This document shows, piece after piece, positions 7,527 to 16,881 of a stretch of DNA of 64,000 nt. The first letter of the stretch is position 1; the number at the start of each line of letters is the position of its first letter. The translations under genes and the position numbers were made by a program. A model generated the notes under the pieces. The model was not told where the DNA came from. It was given only the letters and a program-made list of their open reading frames with translations, and did not search any database. The stretch covers positions 62,001 to 126,000 of the forward strand of contig CALCHQ010000032.1 in NCBI GenBank assembly GCA_937901085.1, read 5' to 3'. The stretch is from an uncultured Verrucomicrobiales bacterium. GTDB lineage: Bacteria; Verrucomicrobiota; Verrucomicrobiia; Verrucomicrobiales; Akkermansiaceae.

Positions 7527-10337
7527 TCAGGAGAGAGTCTTGGCCGCTTCGGCCAGCAGGGCTTCCAGGGCGCTGCGATCCTTACCGGAACCACGGGCCA
7601 TATCAGCCTTGCCGCCGCCCTTGCCGCCCACAATGGGAGCGAGTACGCGGATGAGGTCACCAGCCTTCAGGCCGGCTGCCTGGGCAGCATCACCGCAGTA
7701 TGCACCCAGGGAAAGGCTTGCGCCGTCATCGCAGATCAGGAAGGCAGCGGCAGCATAGTGGCGCTTCTTGAGGCCATTGAACAGCTCGGTGAGCAATTCG
7801 TTGCCTCCCTCGGCGCATACCACCACATTGCCACCGGTCAGCTTCTCGGCCAGCAGTGCATCTGCCGCGCCGGCAGCTGCGGCCACCAGGGCCTTCCTCA
7901 ACTGCTTCTCGGCCTCGATAGCGGCTTCCTTCAGCGTGTCGCAGTAGGTGTTATAAGCATCCAGAAGGGCATTAACGGAAGCAATATCCTTCGCGTTGCG
8001 CAGTTGCTCGTCCACCTTGGCCTCGCAGCAGGGGGCCGCCACCACAGGCTGACCAAGAGCCGCCAGCTTCGCGTTGGCCTCGGTCAGCTTATCGAGCATT
8101 TCCTTACCTTCCGGGATGCGGGCGCTGACCATATCCTGCACCACCGCATAGGCAGCAGCACCAGTAGCCGCCTCGATACGGCGCACACCGCTGGCGATTG
8201 CGCCCTCGCTCTTAATCTTGAAGAAGCCCAGCTGCCCCGTCGTGGCCGCATGAGTACCGCCGCAGAGTTCCATGGAGACACCATTGAAAGCACCGGCCTC
8301 GCCACCCATCTGCACCAGACGCACCACATCACCGTACTTATCGCCGAAGAACTGGCAGATTTCCGGGTGCTTCTTGATTTCGGCCATCGGGTATTCGTTG
8401 CAGACCACGGGCAGATTCTCACCAATCCACTGGTTCACCAGCACCTCCACGCGGCGCAGGTCGGCCTTGGAAATGGCGGCGCTGTTCACATCGAAGCGCA
8501 GGCGGTCGGCATCCACCAGCGAGCCCTGCTGGGCAATATCCTCGCTCACCAGCGTACGGAGAGCCTTGTGCAGCAGGTGCGTGGCGCTGTGGTGGGATTC
8601 CAGGGCTCGGCGGCGTTCCACATCGAGGCGCAATTCCACCGTGTCGCCCACGGCAGGAGTCACACCTTCGGCCACCGAAACCAGGTGGGCTCGAGCCTGG
8701 CCAATCTGCTGCACTCCAATCACCGGGCAGCTGTCGCCCCCGACGGAAAGTGTGCCACCGTCACTCATCTGGCCACCCATTTCGGCATAGAAAGGAGTCT
8801 TGTCGGTAATGACAAAGAGAATACCATCGGCCTCATGCACCTCGGTCACTACCGCGGTGGTGGCATCCTCAGTATAGCCGGTGAACGCCGTCACCTGTTC
8901 GGTCTTGAGGTCGAGCGCCCGCACCACCTGCTTCTTCTGGGCAGCCTTGGCGCGCTGACGCTGCTCCTCCATGAGGGCATCAAAGCGCTCGGTATCCACC
9001 TCCAGCCCACGTTCGCGAGCCATAAGGGCGGTCAGGTCAATCGGGAAACCGTAGGTATCATACAGTTTGAAGGCGAAATCACCGGAAACCTTGCCGCTGG
9101 CAGCAACTTCCTTGTCAAAGAGTTCAAGCCCGCGGTCCAGCGTTTCATTGAAGCTGGTCTCCTCGCGCAGCAGCACATCCTTGATGGTGGCCTTGCGTCC
9201 CACCAGTTCAGGGAACACGCGGCCCATCTCACCCGCCAGCGTATCCACCAGCTCTGAAAGGAAGGGTTTTTCGAGCCCCAGGGTGCGGCCATAGCGCACA
9301 GCGCGGCGCAGAATGCGGCGCAGCACATAGTTACGGCCGTTGTTGCCAGGCAGAATACCGTCGGCAATGGAAAAGCTCAGCGTGCGGATGTGGTCGGCAA
9401 TCACGCGGAAAGCAATGCTTTCGCGCAGTGTCTCCTTCTGCTCCGGCGTGGCATCCTGCGGGTAGATATCCACATACTTGCGGCCGGAAATCTCTTCGAT
9501 GCGGCTGAAGATGGGGCGGAAGACATCCGTGCTGTAGTTGGAGACCCGGCGGGAGAAATCCGTAAAGCCGTTGGTACACTGAATCATGGCGCAGGCGCGT
9601 TCAAACCCCATGCCGGTGTCCACATGGCAGGCGGGCAGCGGGCGGAATGTACCGTCGCTCTCGGCATTGTACTGGATGAACACAAGGTTCCAGATTTCGA
9701 TGCACTTGTCGCTGTCGCCATTCACCAGACGCCCCTGGGTATCCCCCTCCGGCGTCAGGTCCACATGCAGCTCCGAACAGGGACCGCAGGGGCCGGTCTC
9801 ACCCATCATCCAGAAATTATCCTTCACGCCGCCGTTCACCACATGCACCTTGGGGTCCATGCCCTTGGCCGCAAAGAGCGCCGCCCAGGTATCGTAGGCT
9901 TCCTGATCGAACTCACCGGGGTCGCCCTTCTCCTTGTCCGGGGCGTAGACAGTAGCATACAGGCGCTCCACCGGGAAGCCCCAGCGTTCCACAATCAGCT
10001 CCCATGACCAGGCAATGGCCTCCTTCTTGAAATAATCGCCGAAGGACCAGTTACCCAGCATCTCGAAGAAGGTGTGGTGGTAGGAGTCCTGCCCCACATC
10101 TTCGAGATCATTGTGCTTACCACCGGCGCGGATGCACTTCTGCGTATCGCTGGCGCGCGCGGGATTCCACGGCGGGGTCATCACCCCCAGGAAGTAGGGG
10201 ACAAACTGGTTCATGCCTGCGTTGGTGAACAACAGGCCGGGGCTCTGCGGCATGAGCGAGGCGGAAGGCACTACGGCATGCTGCTTTTCCTGGAAAAAAT
10301 CAAGAAAACTCTGGCGAATCTGCGCGGATGTCATCAT
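7527..10337 (-). CDS. alaS: alanyl-tRNA synthetase
   Basis: The 936-residue protein charges tRNA-Ala and edits mischarged tRNA. In order it has the class II catalytic core (SFLDFFQEKQHAVVPSASLM, FTNAGMNQFVPYFLG, FFEMLGNWSFGDYFK), the editing domain with HSATHLLHKAL near residue 580 and the zinc-binding CGGTHA near 693, and a C-terminal oligomerisation region ending in GGKGGGKADMARG. Length is slightly above the usual 875. It is first in a minus-strand operon with pssA and the acyltransferase, with a 41-nt stretch between the -10 box and the ATG, longer than for most genes here. Confidence 0.96.
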   Translation of the reverse strand: MMTSAQIRQSFLDFFQEKQHAVVPSASLMPQSPGLLFTNAGMNQFVPYFLGVMTPPWNPARASDTQKCIRAGGKHNDLEDVGQDSYHHTFFEMLGNWSFGDYFKKEAIAWSWELIVERWGFPVERLYATVYAPDKEKGDPGEFDQEAYDTWAALFAAKGMDPKVHVVNGGVKDNFWMMGETGPCGPCSELHVDLTPEGDTQGRLVNGDSDKCIEIWNLVFIQYNAESDGTFRPLPACHVDTGMGFERACAMIQCTNGFTDFSRRVSNYSTDVFRPIFSRIEEISGRKYVDIYPQDATPEQKETLRESIAFRVIADHIRTLSFSIADGILPGNNGRNYVLRRILRRAVRYGRTLGLEKPFLSELVDTLAGEMGRVFPELVGRKATIKDVLLREETSFNETLDRGLELFDKEVAASGKVSGDFAFKLYDTYGFPIDLTALMARERGLEVDTERFDALMEEQRQRAKAAQKKQVVRALDLKTEQVTAFTGYTEDATTAVVTEVHEADGILFVITDKTPFYAEMGGQMSDGGTLSVGGDSCPVIGVQQIGQARAHLVSVAEGVTPAVGDTVELRLDVERRRALESHHSATHLLHKALRTLVSEDIAQQGSLVDADRLRFDVNSAAISKADLRRVEVLVNQWIGENLPVVCNEYPMAEIKKHPEICQFFGDKYGDVVRLVQMGGEAGAFNGVSMELCGGTHAATTGQLGFFKIKSEGAIASGVRRIEAATGAAAYAVVQDMVSARIPEGKEMLDKLTEANAKLAALGQPVVAAPCCEAKVDEQLRNAKDIASVNALLDAYNTYCDTLKEAAIEAEKQLRKALVAAAAGAADALLAEKLTGGNVVVCAEGGNELLTELFNGLKKRHYAAAAFLICDDGASLSLGAYCGDAAQAAGLKAGDLIRVLAPIVGGKGGGKADMARGSGKDRSALEALLAEAAKTLS

Positions 10338-10378
10338 AACGATATGATTATGCGGTATAGGTATACGGGTACAGACCT

Positions 10379-10407
10379 AGCATACACCGCTTCTGCCCCC
10401 ATGTAAA
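10379..10407 (-). promoter_or_regulatory. alaS promoter
   Basis: Minus strand: TTTACA (10407-10402), 17 nt, TATGCT (10384-10379), giving a leader of about 35 nt before alaS. Confidence 0.55.
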
Positions 10408-10470
10408 GCAAATATGCGTCGCCTTTCCCCACCTCCTGCAAGATGGCTTTCTGCGGATGGGATAATGCAG

Positions 10471-10500
10471 CAGGCCCCGCAGGATGACCTGTGGGGCCTG
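10471..10500 (-). terminator. strong hairpin after the SPFH gene
   Basis: A 13-bp stem (CAGGCCCC...GGGGCCTG outer part, one G-U pair) closed by a 4-nt loop, 28 nt beyond the stop of the SPFH gene on the minus strand. The following bases are not very T-rich, so Rho-independent action is likely but not certain. Confidence 0.55.
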
Positions 10501-10527
10501 TTAGTCGCACCCTTGCGGGAGTAGTAC

Positions 10528-11604
10528 TTATATCTGCGGCGTTTCCGGCGCAGGGGCGGGCTGCGGCGCCACCGCCTTGCGGATGTTGTTCAGCGCATCG
10601 AAAAGAGGGCTTACGGCATCGCTCCCCACCAGGATGTGCGGGAACTTAATCTTATCCAGATTACGGATGGTTTCCACGCGGATGATGTTCTCTCCGATAG
10701 CTTCGTTGAGCGCCTTCTTACCGGCAGCCTCCAGAATCATACCCTCGGATTCCGCCTTCTTCATGGCCACAACGGCGGCAGCCTCCTGCTGCTTGGCGTA
10801 GAGCTTGGCATCTGCCTCGGCCTTGGCGCGGAGCAGCTCGCCCTGCGCCTCCTGGTTCACGCGGTTTGCCTTGGCCCGCCCCTCGGCCTCGGCTATTTCC
10901 TCGGAACGCTTGGCGATTTCGAGCATGATGGCCTGGCGCTCATACTCCTGCGTGGCCTCCACCTTCTTCGTGATACCGGCGGTCACACTTTCCGGCGGCA
11001 GGGTAGAACCAATCGTCACCGATTCCACAATGAAAGGAGTTCCTTCCAGCTGCTTACGCAGGCTGGCTTCCACCATCTGTGTGATTTCAGGAATCTTGCC
11101 GGGGGCATCCAGTCCGCGGAACTGAGCAATAGCCGTGCGCACCGCCGTGCGGAAAGGCTGGCAGATAAAGGAATCGTAGGCATCCTTGGCAATTTCGTCC
11201 GGGTTATTCGGCACATCGGCAATCGCGCCGTAATTCTCCACGAACTCCTTGACCTTGTTGGCATCAATGCGGTACACGAGGTAGGCCTCTGCCTTCATCT
11301 TCAGCTGATCGGCCGCGCGAATGTCATCAAAAGCCTCCGTCATGGTGTAGGGGGTCACGCAGATGGGGATGGACTTCTGCCGCCACACATAGCCTGTACC
11401 ACCCGGCCCCTTGATGACACCACGGAATTCCTTGATGCCAAAAATCGGATTTGTGTACACATAGGCCGCATAGCCGCCATCCACCTTTTCATTCGAGCAG
11501 TTCATGGCCACAAACAGACCTGCACCGCCCATCACCATCAGCGCACCAGCGGCGATGGTGGACCATATCCCCGCCTTCTGCGTTGTCGTATAAACCTTTG
11601 CCAT
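10528..11604 (-). CDS. SPFH/prohibitin-family membrane protein
   Basis: A 358-residue protein with one N-terminal membrane segment (STIAAGALMVMGGAGLFVAM), an SPFH (band 7) domain at about 40-200, a long Ala/Glu/Lys-rich coiled coil at about 215-300 (EIAEAEGRAKANRVNQEAQG) and a proline-rich tail. Prohibitin, HflK/HflC and stomatin relatives form large ring or cage assemblies on the membrane and often regulate FtsH-type proteases or membrane domains. No NfeD or FtsH gene is adjacent, so the partner is unknown. The gene is monocistronic. Its -10 box ends 6 nt before the ATG and a strong hairpin follows it. Confidence 0.8.
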   Translation of the reverse strand: MAKVYTTTQKAGIWSTIAAGALMVMGGAGLFVAMNCSNEKVDGGYAAYVYTNPIFGIKEFRGVIKGPGGTGYVWRQKSIPICVTPYTMTEAFDDIRAADQLKMKAEAYLVYRIDANKVKEFVENYGAIADVPNNPDEIAKDAYDSFICQPFRTAVRTAIAQFRGLDAPGKIPEITQMVEASLRKQLEGTPFIVESVTIGSTLPPESVTAGITKKVEATQEYERQAIMLEIAKRSEEIAEAEGRAKANRVNQEAQGELLRAKAEADAKLYAKQQEAAAVVAMKKAESEGMILEAAGKKALNEAIGENIIRVETIRNLDKIKFPHILVGSDAVSPLFDALNNIRKAVAPQPAPAPETPQI

Positions 11605-11610
11605 ACTGTC

Positions 11611-11640
11611 TTTCTACCATAGAGAGCCCCGCCCTGTCAA
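11611..11640 (-). promoter_or_regulatory. SPFH gene promoter
   Basis: Minus strand: perfect TTGACA (11640-11635), 18 nt, TAGAAA (11616-11611), then exactly 6 nt to the ATG. A leaderless transcript is predicted. Confidence 0.6.
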
Positions 11641-11893
11641 TACTGCGCTTCCCGATAAAGCGCCAGTCCAGCCCTTTCCTGCTTTTAATCCCATACGCGA
11701 GCGCGCGTACTCGTGCCAGGAATATCGGTTTCTTTCTGTTCTCTGCGCCATCTTGCAGCATTTTTATGCTTTTTGTGTCATTTTGCGTCTTATTTTTATC
11801 CCTAATTCCCAAAATATCCCAAATTCTAACCATTTTCATCTAAAAAGAAACGAAATTTGAGCAAGATTCTAGAGTATGGTCTACATTTTTATA

Positions 11894-11922
11894 TTGACCC
11901 CTCTCTAGTTTTTAGTTAAGAT
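11894..11922 (+). promoter_or_regulatory. promoter of the outer-membrane protein gene
   Basis: TTGACC, 17 nt, TAAGAT, followed by an 84-nt stretch to ATG 12007. This is one of the few long leaders in the window. Confidence 0.5.
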
Positions 11923-12006
11923 AGCTGCGGAGCAACCCAGGGAAGTTCCTTTCCGGACTCCCGGCTGGCAAGTTCCCAACCAAACCAATACAACAACACA
12001 CACTAT

Positions 12007-12975
12007 ATGAAAAAGAGCCTTATTACGATGATGGCCGCCGCCCTGATGAGCGCCTCCGCTTTCGCCGGTGATGCCACCACAGACTCCTACCAGGTTTCCT
12101 CCTCTCAGGATTTCAAGCGTCTCAGCGGCGCTGTCCACGTTGGTGCAGGCACGGCCTACACCCTGCACGGCTACGTTGTCTCCCGCCCCGTCATTCAGGG
12201 TGAAGGCTACGGCATGGGTGCCATCCAGTACAACTACGACTTCGGCAAGGAAGGCTTCTGGAGCTACACCGGCGCCATTTCCTACAAGGCCCCCTTCTCC
12301 GGCCACACCCTGTACGGAGCTCCGACCACCGTTGTCAACCATCCCCTGCTGCCGCCGGGACACACAATGGAACGCCCCATGGGTGAAAAGAACGTGGAGA
12401 ACGAATTCATCGTCCGCAACGGTCTGAAGCACACCAAGCAGTACTGGAACGTGACCATGGGTCATGACTACATTCACGGCGGTATCCCCGGCGTGGTAGC
12501 CAAGCACTTCGACCACCAGAAGGACTCCAAGATGCAGCAGGTCTTCACCACCTTCGAAGTAACTCCGGTGGCCTGGTTCTCCGCCGACCTGAACGTTGCC
12601 CGTACCTTTGACACGGTTGAGGGCTGGTGGTTCGAGGCTCACGCCCGCCTCAAGGCCCCCATCATCGGCACGCCCGAAGACATCACCGTGGCCGGTATCT
12701 TCGAGTACGGTATGAGCTGGTGCGCCAACTTCTATGATTCCGACCACAACGCCTGCTCCAACGGCACCCAGGCTTTCTGGCTGAAGCTCTCCACCCCCTG
12801 GTTCGTGAACGACGAAAAGAACTTCATTCTGACCCCCGCTGTCAGCTGCAACTGGCTGGGCAAGGGCGGTATGAAGGCCAACGAAAAGTCTGAAGCCAAG
12901 GCATACGGCTATCATTACAAGCCGTTCCGCAACTTCGCTGTGGTGGGTGAAATCACCGCAACCTACAAATTCTAA
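12007..12975 (+). CDS. outer-membrane beta-barrel protein, family unknown
   Basis: The 322-residue protein has a signal peptide (MKKSLITMMAAALMSASAFA, cleavage AFA|GD). The rest is rich in aromatic residues and short alternating strands (YGMGAIQYNYDFG, WWFEAHARLKAP). It ends in VGEITATYKF, whose terminal aromatic residue is the usual signal for the outer-membrane assembly machinery. A porin-like or structural barrel role is inferred; I cannot name the family. Strong codon bias toward C-ending codons, a long leader and a clean terminator suggest high expression. Confidence 0.65.
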   Translation: MKKSLITMMAAALMSASAFAGDATTDSYQVSSSQDFKRLSGAVHVGAGTAYTLHGYVVSRPVIQGEGYGMGAIQYNYDFGKEGFWSYTGAISYKAPFSGHTLYGAPTTVVNHPLLPPGHTMERPMGEKNVENEFIVRNGLKHTKQYWNVTMGHDYIHGGIPGVVAKHFDHQKDSKMQQVFTTFEVTPVAWFSADLNVARTFDTVEGWWFEAHARLKAPIIGTPEDITVAGIFEYGMSWCANFYDSDHNACSNGTQAFWLKLSTPWFVNDEKNFILTPAVSCNWLGKGGMKANEKSEAKAYGYHYKPFRNFAVVGEITATYKF

Positions 12976-13041
12976 TCCAACCCGGCGTTTTACGCTGGAA
13001 ATAACGCAGACAATATGCTAGCATAAAGTCTGTGGGCAGAG

Positions 13042-13077
13042 AAGCCGCCCGCTGACAGATACAGTCGGGCGGCTTTT
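13042..13077 (+). terminator. Rho-independent terminator
   Basis: AAGCCGCCCG (13042-13051) pairs with CGGGCGGCTT (13066-13075) and runs into TTTT, 67 nt after the barrel gene. Confidence 0.8.
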
Positions 13078-13128
13078 CAGCTGCAAATTCTGCGAATACA
13101 GAAACACCCTCTCCCCCTATCTTATACT

Positions 13129-15330
13129 ATGGTCAATCTGTTGAGTCTCAAAGGTAATCCGGTGCATGTCACCGGCGAAGAAAACATCGTCAGCCCCGGC
13201 TTCTACATGCCGAACCGCATGAGCGTGGCCGTGGGTAAGGCCCTGCACAAACTGCTGGACGGCAAAGTGTGCTACCTGGTGGACCCCACCTTCCCGCCGC
13301 ACCCGGAAATCATGGAGTACCTCACCAAGAAGAAAGTACACATTGAATACTTTGACTTCCGCCACACCACCTCCCGTGCGGTGCGCGAACAGATTCTGGA
13401 CCAGATGCACCAGGGCAACAGCGTGGTCTTCCTGCCGGGGCTGGTGAGCAAGCCGCGCGGCTGCCATGCAGACGTACCCTCCCCCTTCCTCTCCACCGTG
13501 GGCAGCCTGCACATCTCTCCCGTGCCAGTATTTGTGGGGTACTACGACGACACCGTGCGCGACCTGTTCCGCAGCGAACCCAAGGCTGGCTACAGCGAGG
13601 AGCTGAGCATTCTGCCGCAGCTGCACCCCGGCCCCAAGACCGGTGAGCGCCTGCTCTCTGCCTGGCTGCAGCGCAGCTCGGAAATCTACTCTGCCCAGCC
13701 GCTTCTGCGCGGCTCCCTCACCACCGCGCTGGTGAAATCCATGAAGGCCAGCCCGAAGGCCGAAATCATCGACGGCCTGAGCCACAGCGCCCTGCCCTTC
13801 TTCAAGGTGCTGGGTGTGTCCATGACCGTGGCCAAGCTGCTCAAGGAACGCGGCGATAAGCGCATCGGTGTCATCCTGCCTCCCGGCCCCGGCGGCACCA
13901 TTGCCACACTGAGCTGCCTGCTGGCAGGCGCCACCCCGGTACTCATCAACTACGCGTCCTCCAAGGCTGCCTTTGAAAGCACCGTACGCCAGGCCGGACT
14001 CAAGACCTTCATTACTGCCCGCAAGTTCATGCAGAAGCTGGACACCTTCCCCTGGCCGCCGGAAGACCAGCTCATCCTGGTGGAAGACCTGCTGAAAGGC
14101 CTGGACAAGAAGGCCCTCATCACCAACGTCCTCATGGCCAAGGCTGCCCCAGCCAGCGTCATCTGCAAGATGTTTGACACCGATGCCCGCCGCAACAACG
14201 ATGAAGCCGTCATGCTCTTCACCTCCGGTTCCAGCGGTGAGCCCAAGGGTGTGGTACTCAGCCACCGCATGATTCTGGCCAACGTGGCCCAGTGTGCCAA
14301 CCGTCTCACACTCAGCAATGAAAAATTCCTGGCCAGTCTGCCGATCTTCCACAGCTTCGGCCTCACGGTCACCATGATGCTGCCGCTGCTCACCGGTTAC
14401 AGCTACTGCGCCTACCCGAACCCGACGGATGCCCGCAACCTCTGCGAACTCTGCAAGCGCTACGGGCTCACCGTGGTCTGCGCCACCCCCACCTTTGCCC
14501 GCGCCATGCTGCGCCGCGCTGATGCCGACACCTTCAAGACCGCCAAGTACTTCATCGTGGGCGCCGAGAAGCTGCCGCCGGATCTGGAGGAAGAGTTCAA
14601 GGAACGCTGCGGCGTACAGCTGCTGGAGGGCTACGGCCTTACCGAAGCTGCCCCGGTATGCTCCGTGAACGTGCCGAATGTGGAAATGCTGCCGGAATCT
14701 GCCTTCTATGTGCCCGGCCATATTTCCCGCACCATCGGCCAGCCGCTGCCCGGCATTGCCGTCAAGATTACCGATGTGGACGACGACACCAAGGAACTCC
14801 CCCTCACCGAGCAGGGCATGATCTGGTTCAAGGGTGCCAACATCTTCACCGGCTATGTAGGCAAGGCAGATCTGAACCCCACCATCTTCAAGGATGGCTG
14901 GTTCAAGACAGGCGACATCGGCCGCATGGACCTCAACGGCTTCATCACCCTGGGTGGCCGCCTTTCCCGCTTCTCCAAGATTGGCGGTGAAATGGTGCCG
15001 CACGAAGGCGTGGAACAGGCCCTCACCGAGATTCTGAACATCGACCCCACCGCCGAAGGTGGCGTGCAGATTGCCATCGCCGGCGTGAGCGACCCGCAGA
15101 AGGGCGAAGCCCTGGTGCTGCTCTCTGCTCTGGATGAACACCAGCGCACCTCTGAAGAAAAGGAGATTCTGCAGAAGATTCGTGCCGCCATGAACGAGCG
15201 CCAGATTCCCACCCTCTGGGCGCCCAAGTACATTGTCCCCGTGGAAGCCATCCCGATTCTTCCCACCGGCAAGCTGGACCTCCGTTCCTGCAAGCTGCTG
15301 GCCGAAGAAGCCCTGGCCTCCATCCTGTAA
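13129..15330 (+). CDS. Aas-like acyl-ACP synthetase with degenerate acyltransferase domain
   Basis: The 733-residue protein has two parts. Residues about 1-200 follow the layout of the lysophospholipid acyltransferase half of Aas (NSVVFLPGLVSKPRG where the family has VVIFPEGxxxxxG, then PVPVFVGYYDD), but the HxxxxD catalytic motif is absent. Residues about 230-733 are a full AMP-forming ligase: LFTSGSSGEPKGVVLSH near 364-380, EGYGLTEAAP near 500, the KTGDIGRMD region, and PTGKLDLRSCK near the end. It should activate fatty acids to acyl-ACP in membrane lipid turnover; acyl transfer by its own N-domain is doubtful. TATACT abuts ATG 13129, so a slightly later start is possible. Confidence 0.75.
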   Translation: MVNLLSLKGNPVHVTGEENIVSPGFYMPNRMSVAVGKALHKLLDGKVCYLVDPTFPPHPEIMEYLTKKKVHIEYFDFRHTTSRAVREQILDQMHQGNSVVFLPGLVSKPRGCHADVPSPFLSTVGSLHISPVPVFVGYYDDTVRDLFRSEPKAGYSEELSILPQLHPGPKTGERLLSAWLQRSSEIYSAQPLLRGSLTTALVKSMKASPKAEIIDGLSHSALPFFKVLGVSMTVAKLLKERGDKRIGVILPPGPGGTIATLSCLLAGATPVLINYASSKAAFESTVRQAGLKTFITARKFMQKLDTFPWPPEDQLILVEDLLKGLDKKALITNVLMAKAAPASVICKMFDTDARRNNDEAVMLFTSGSSGEPKGVVLSHRMILANVAQCANRLTLSNEKFLASLPIFHSFGLTVTMMLPLLTGYSYCAYPNPTDARNLCELCKRYGLTVVCATPTFARAMLRRADADTFKTAKYFIVGAEKLPPDLEEEFKERCGVQLLEGYGLTEAAPVCSVNVPNVEMLPESAFYVPGHISRTIGQPLPGIAVKITDVDDDTKELPLTEQGMIWFKGANIFTGYVGKADLNPTIFKDGWFKTGDIGRMDLNGFITLGGRLSRFSKIGGEMVPHEGVEQALTEILNIDPTAEGGVQIAIAGVSDPQKGEALVLLSALDEHQRTSEEKEILQKIRAAMNERQIPTLWAPKYIVPVEAIPILPTGKLDLRSCKLLAEEALASIL

Positions 15331-15333
15331 AGG

Positions 15334-15368
15334 AACAAGCCCCCGCGCTTCCGGCGCGGGGGCTTGTT
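15334..15368 (+). terminator. Rho-independent terminator
   Basis: A 15-bp stem beginning AACAAGCCCCCGCGC with a 5-nt loop, starting 4 nt after the stop codon at 15330 and followed by TATTATA. Confidence 0.8.
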
Positions 15369-15459
15369 TATTATACACCACCGGCGCGTTGTATGATTCC
15401 ATCGTGCCGACGAGCAGCGGCAGCGCAGGAATTTTAAGGTCATAACCGCACAATACTCC

Positions 15460-15488
15460 TTGCCAGCCGGGGGCAGAAAGAGTATCAT
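15460..15488 (+). promoter_or_regulatory. lpdA promoter
   Basis: TTGCCA, 17 nt, TATCAT. The -10 box overlaps the upstream ATG at 15487 and ends 7 nt before ATG 15496, which makes 15496 the likelier start. Confidence 0.55.
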
Positions 15489-15495
15489 GCGAAGC

Positions 15496-16881
15496 ATGAG
15501 TTACGACCTGATTGTGATTGGCGGCGGCCCTGCCGGCTATGTTGGTGCCATTCGTGCAGCCCAGCTGGGCAAGCGTGTTGCATGCGTCGAGCGCGAACGC
15601 GTTGGCGGCACCTGCCTGAACTGGGGCTGCATTCCCACCAAGGCCCTGCTGAAGAACGGTGAGGTCTACAATACTGTGAACAAACGCGCTGCCGAATTCG
15701 GCATCAGCACCGAAGGGCTCAGCGTGGACTGGGACGCCGTCATCGGCCGTTCCCGCCAGATCAGCGACCGTCTCTCTGCCGGTATCGCCTTCCTTTTCAA
15801 GAAGAACAAGATTGAGAACATCAGCGGCGAAGCCCGCATCCCCGCCCCCGGCAAGGTGGAAGTAACCGCTGCCGACGGCACGGTCACCACGCTGGAGGCT
15901 CCGCAGATTCTCATTGCCACGGGGGCCCGCACCCGCGAAGTGCCGGTTTTCCCCTTCAATGGCAGAACCATCATCGGCAGCAAGGATGCGCTGGTCATGA
16001 AGAAGCGCCCCGAAAGCATGATTGTCATCGGTTCCGGCGCCATCGGCAGCGAACTTTCCTATGTATACCACTGCTTCGGCACCAAGGTGACCCTGGTGGA
16101 GGCGCTTCCCCGCATCCTGCCCAATGAGGATGATGAGGTGAGCCAGGCGGTGGAGCGTTCCTTCAAGAAGCAGGGCATCACCTGCATGGCTGGTGCCAAG
16201 GTGGACGCCCTCCAGGATAACGGCGACAGCGTAACCGCCACCATTACCGCCAAAAACGGCAAGGTGCAGGAAATCACCGCCGATGTGTGCCTGGTGGCCA
16301 TCGGTGTCGTCCCCGTCGTGCCGGAAGCTGCCGGCCTGGAACTCACCGACCGCGGCTTCATCAAGGTGAATGAGCGTTACGAGACCAGCATACCGGGTGT
16401 CTACGCCGTGGGCGACTGCATCGGCGGCATCATGCTTGCCCACACCGCCAGCTACGAAGCCGAGCAGGCCGTCGAGGGCATGTATGTGGATGGCCACAGC
16501 CCGAAACAGCCCCGCATTGTCCCCGGCTGCACCTATTGCCACCCGCAGGTGGCCAGCGTGGGCAAGCGCGAACGCGAGCTGAAGGAAGCCGGTGTGGAAT
16601 ACAAGGTGGGCAAGTTCCCCTTCCAGGCCATCGGCCGCGCCGTGGCCGGTGGCGATACTGAGGGCTTTGTGAAACTCCTTTTCGGCAAGGAACACGGCGA
16701 GCTGCTGGGCGCTCACATCGTGGGTGACAACGCCACCGAACTGCTCACCGCGCCGGAACTGGCTCTCAACAGCGAACTGACCGACGCTGACCTCAACGCC
16801 ATGATTTATGCCCACCCGACGCTGTCGGAGGCCATTCATGAAGCCGTGCTGGCAGCGGATGGCCGCGCAATTCACGCCTGA
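15496..16881 (+). CDS. lpdA: dihydrolipoyl dehydrogenase (E3)
   Basis: This 461-residue FAD enzyme reoxidises dihydrolipoyl groups of 2-oxoacid dehydrogenase complexes and passes electrons to NAD. The sequence shows the FAD-binding GGGPAGYVGAIRAAQLG, the redox-active disulfide in GGTCLNWGCIPTKALL, the NAD-binding IGSGAIGSELS, the second FAD motif GVYAVGDCIGG, and the C-terminal HPTLSEAIHEA with the catalytic His-Glu pair. The E1 and E2 genes are 26 kb away at 41.5 kb, so E3 is expressed separately and may also serve other complexes. The start at 15496 gives MSYDLIVIGGG. The gene overlaps the next one by ATGA. Confidence 0.93.
   Translation: MSYDLIVIGGGPAGYVGAIRAAQLGKRVACVERERVGGTCLNWGCIPTKALLKNGEVYNTVNKRAAEFGISTEGLSVDWDAVIGRSRQISDRLSAGIAFLFKKNKIENISGEARIPAPGKVEVTAADGTVTTLEAPQILIATGARTREVPVFPFNGRTIIGSKDALVMKKRPESMIVIGSGAIGSELSYVYHCFGTKVTLVEALPRILPNEDDEVSQAVERSFKKQGITCMAGAKVDALQDNGDSVTATITAKNGKVQEITADVCLVAIGVVPVVPEAAGLELTDRGFIKVNERYETSIPGVYAVGDCIGGIMLAHTASYEAEQAVEGMYVDGHSPKQPRIVPGCTYCHPQVASVGKRERELKEAGVEYKVGKFPFQAIGRAVAGGDTEGFVKLLFGKEHGELLGAHIVGDNATELLTAPELALNSELTDADLNAMIYAHPTLSEAIHEAVLAADGRAIHA

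Larger units (their letters stand above)
11605..12006. other. 402-nt intergenic region with divergent promoters
   Basis: Clearly more AT-rich than its surroundings. It holds the SPFH promoter at one end and the promoter of the barrel protein at the other. The middle (about 11700-11860) has T-rich runs but no open frame with coding character, tRNA or clear repeat that I can see. Confidence 0.5.

Noticed and set aside
13123..13128. TATACT as the -10 box of the Aas-like gene
   Set aside because: It touches the ATG at 13129, which would put the transcript start inside the coding region, and no -35 box matches. It remains possible only if a later start is used.
13117..16875. A 1252-codon open frame on the minus strand spanning the Aas-like and lpdA genes
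   Set aside because: It crosses two well-defined genes and a strong terminator in antisense, and its composition (Gly/Ala/His/Val-rich) is that of antisense GC-rich DNA.
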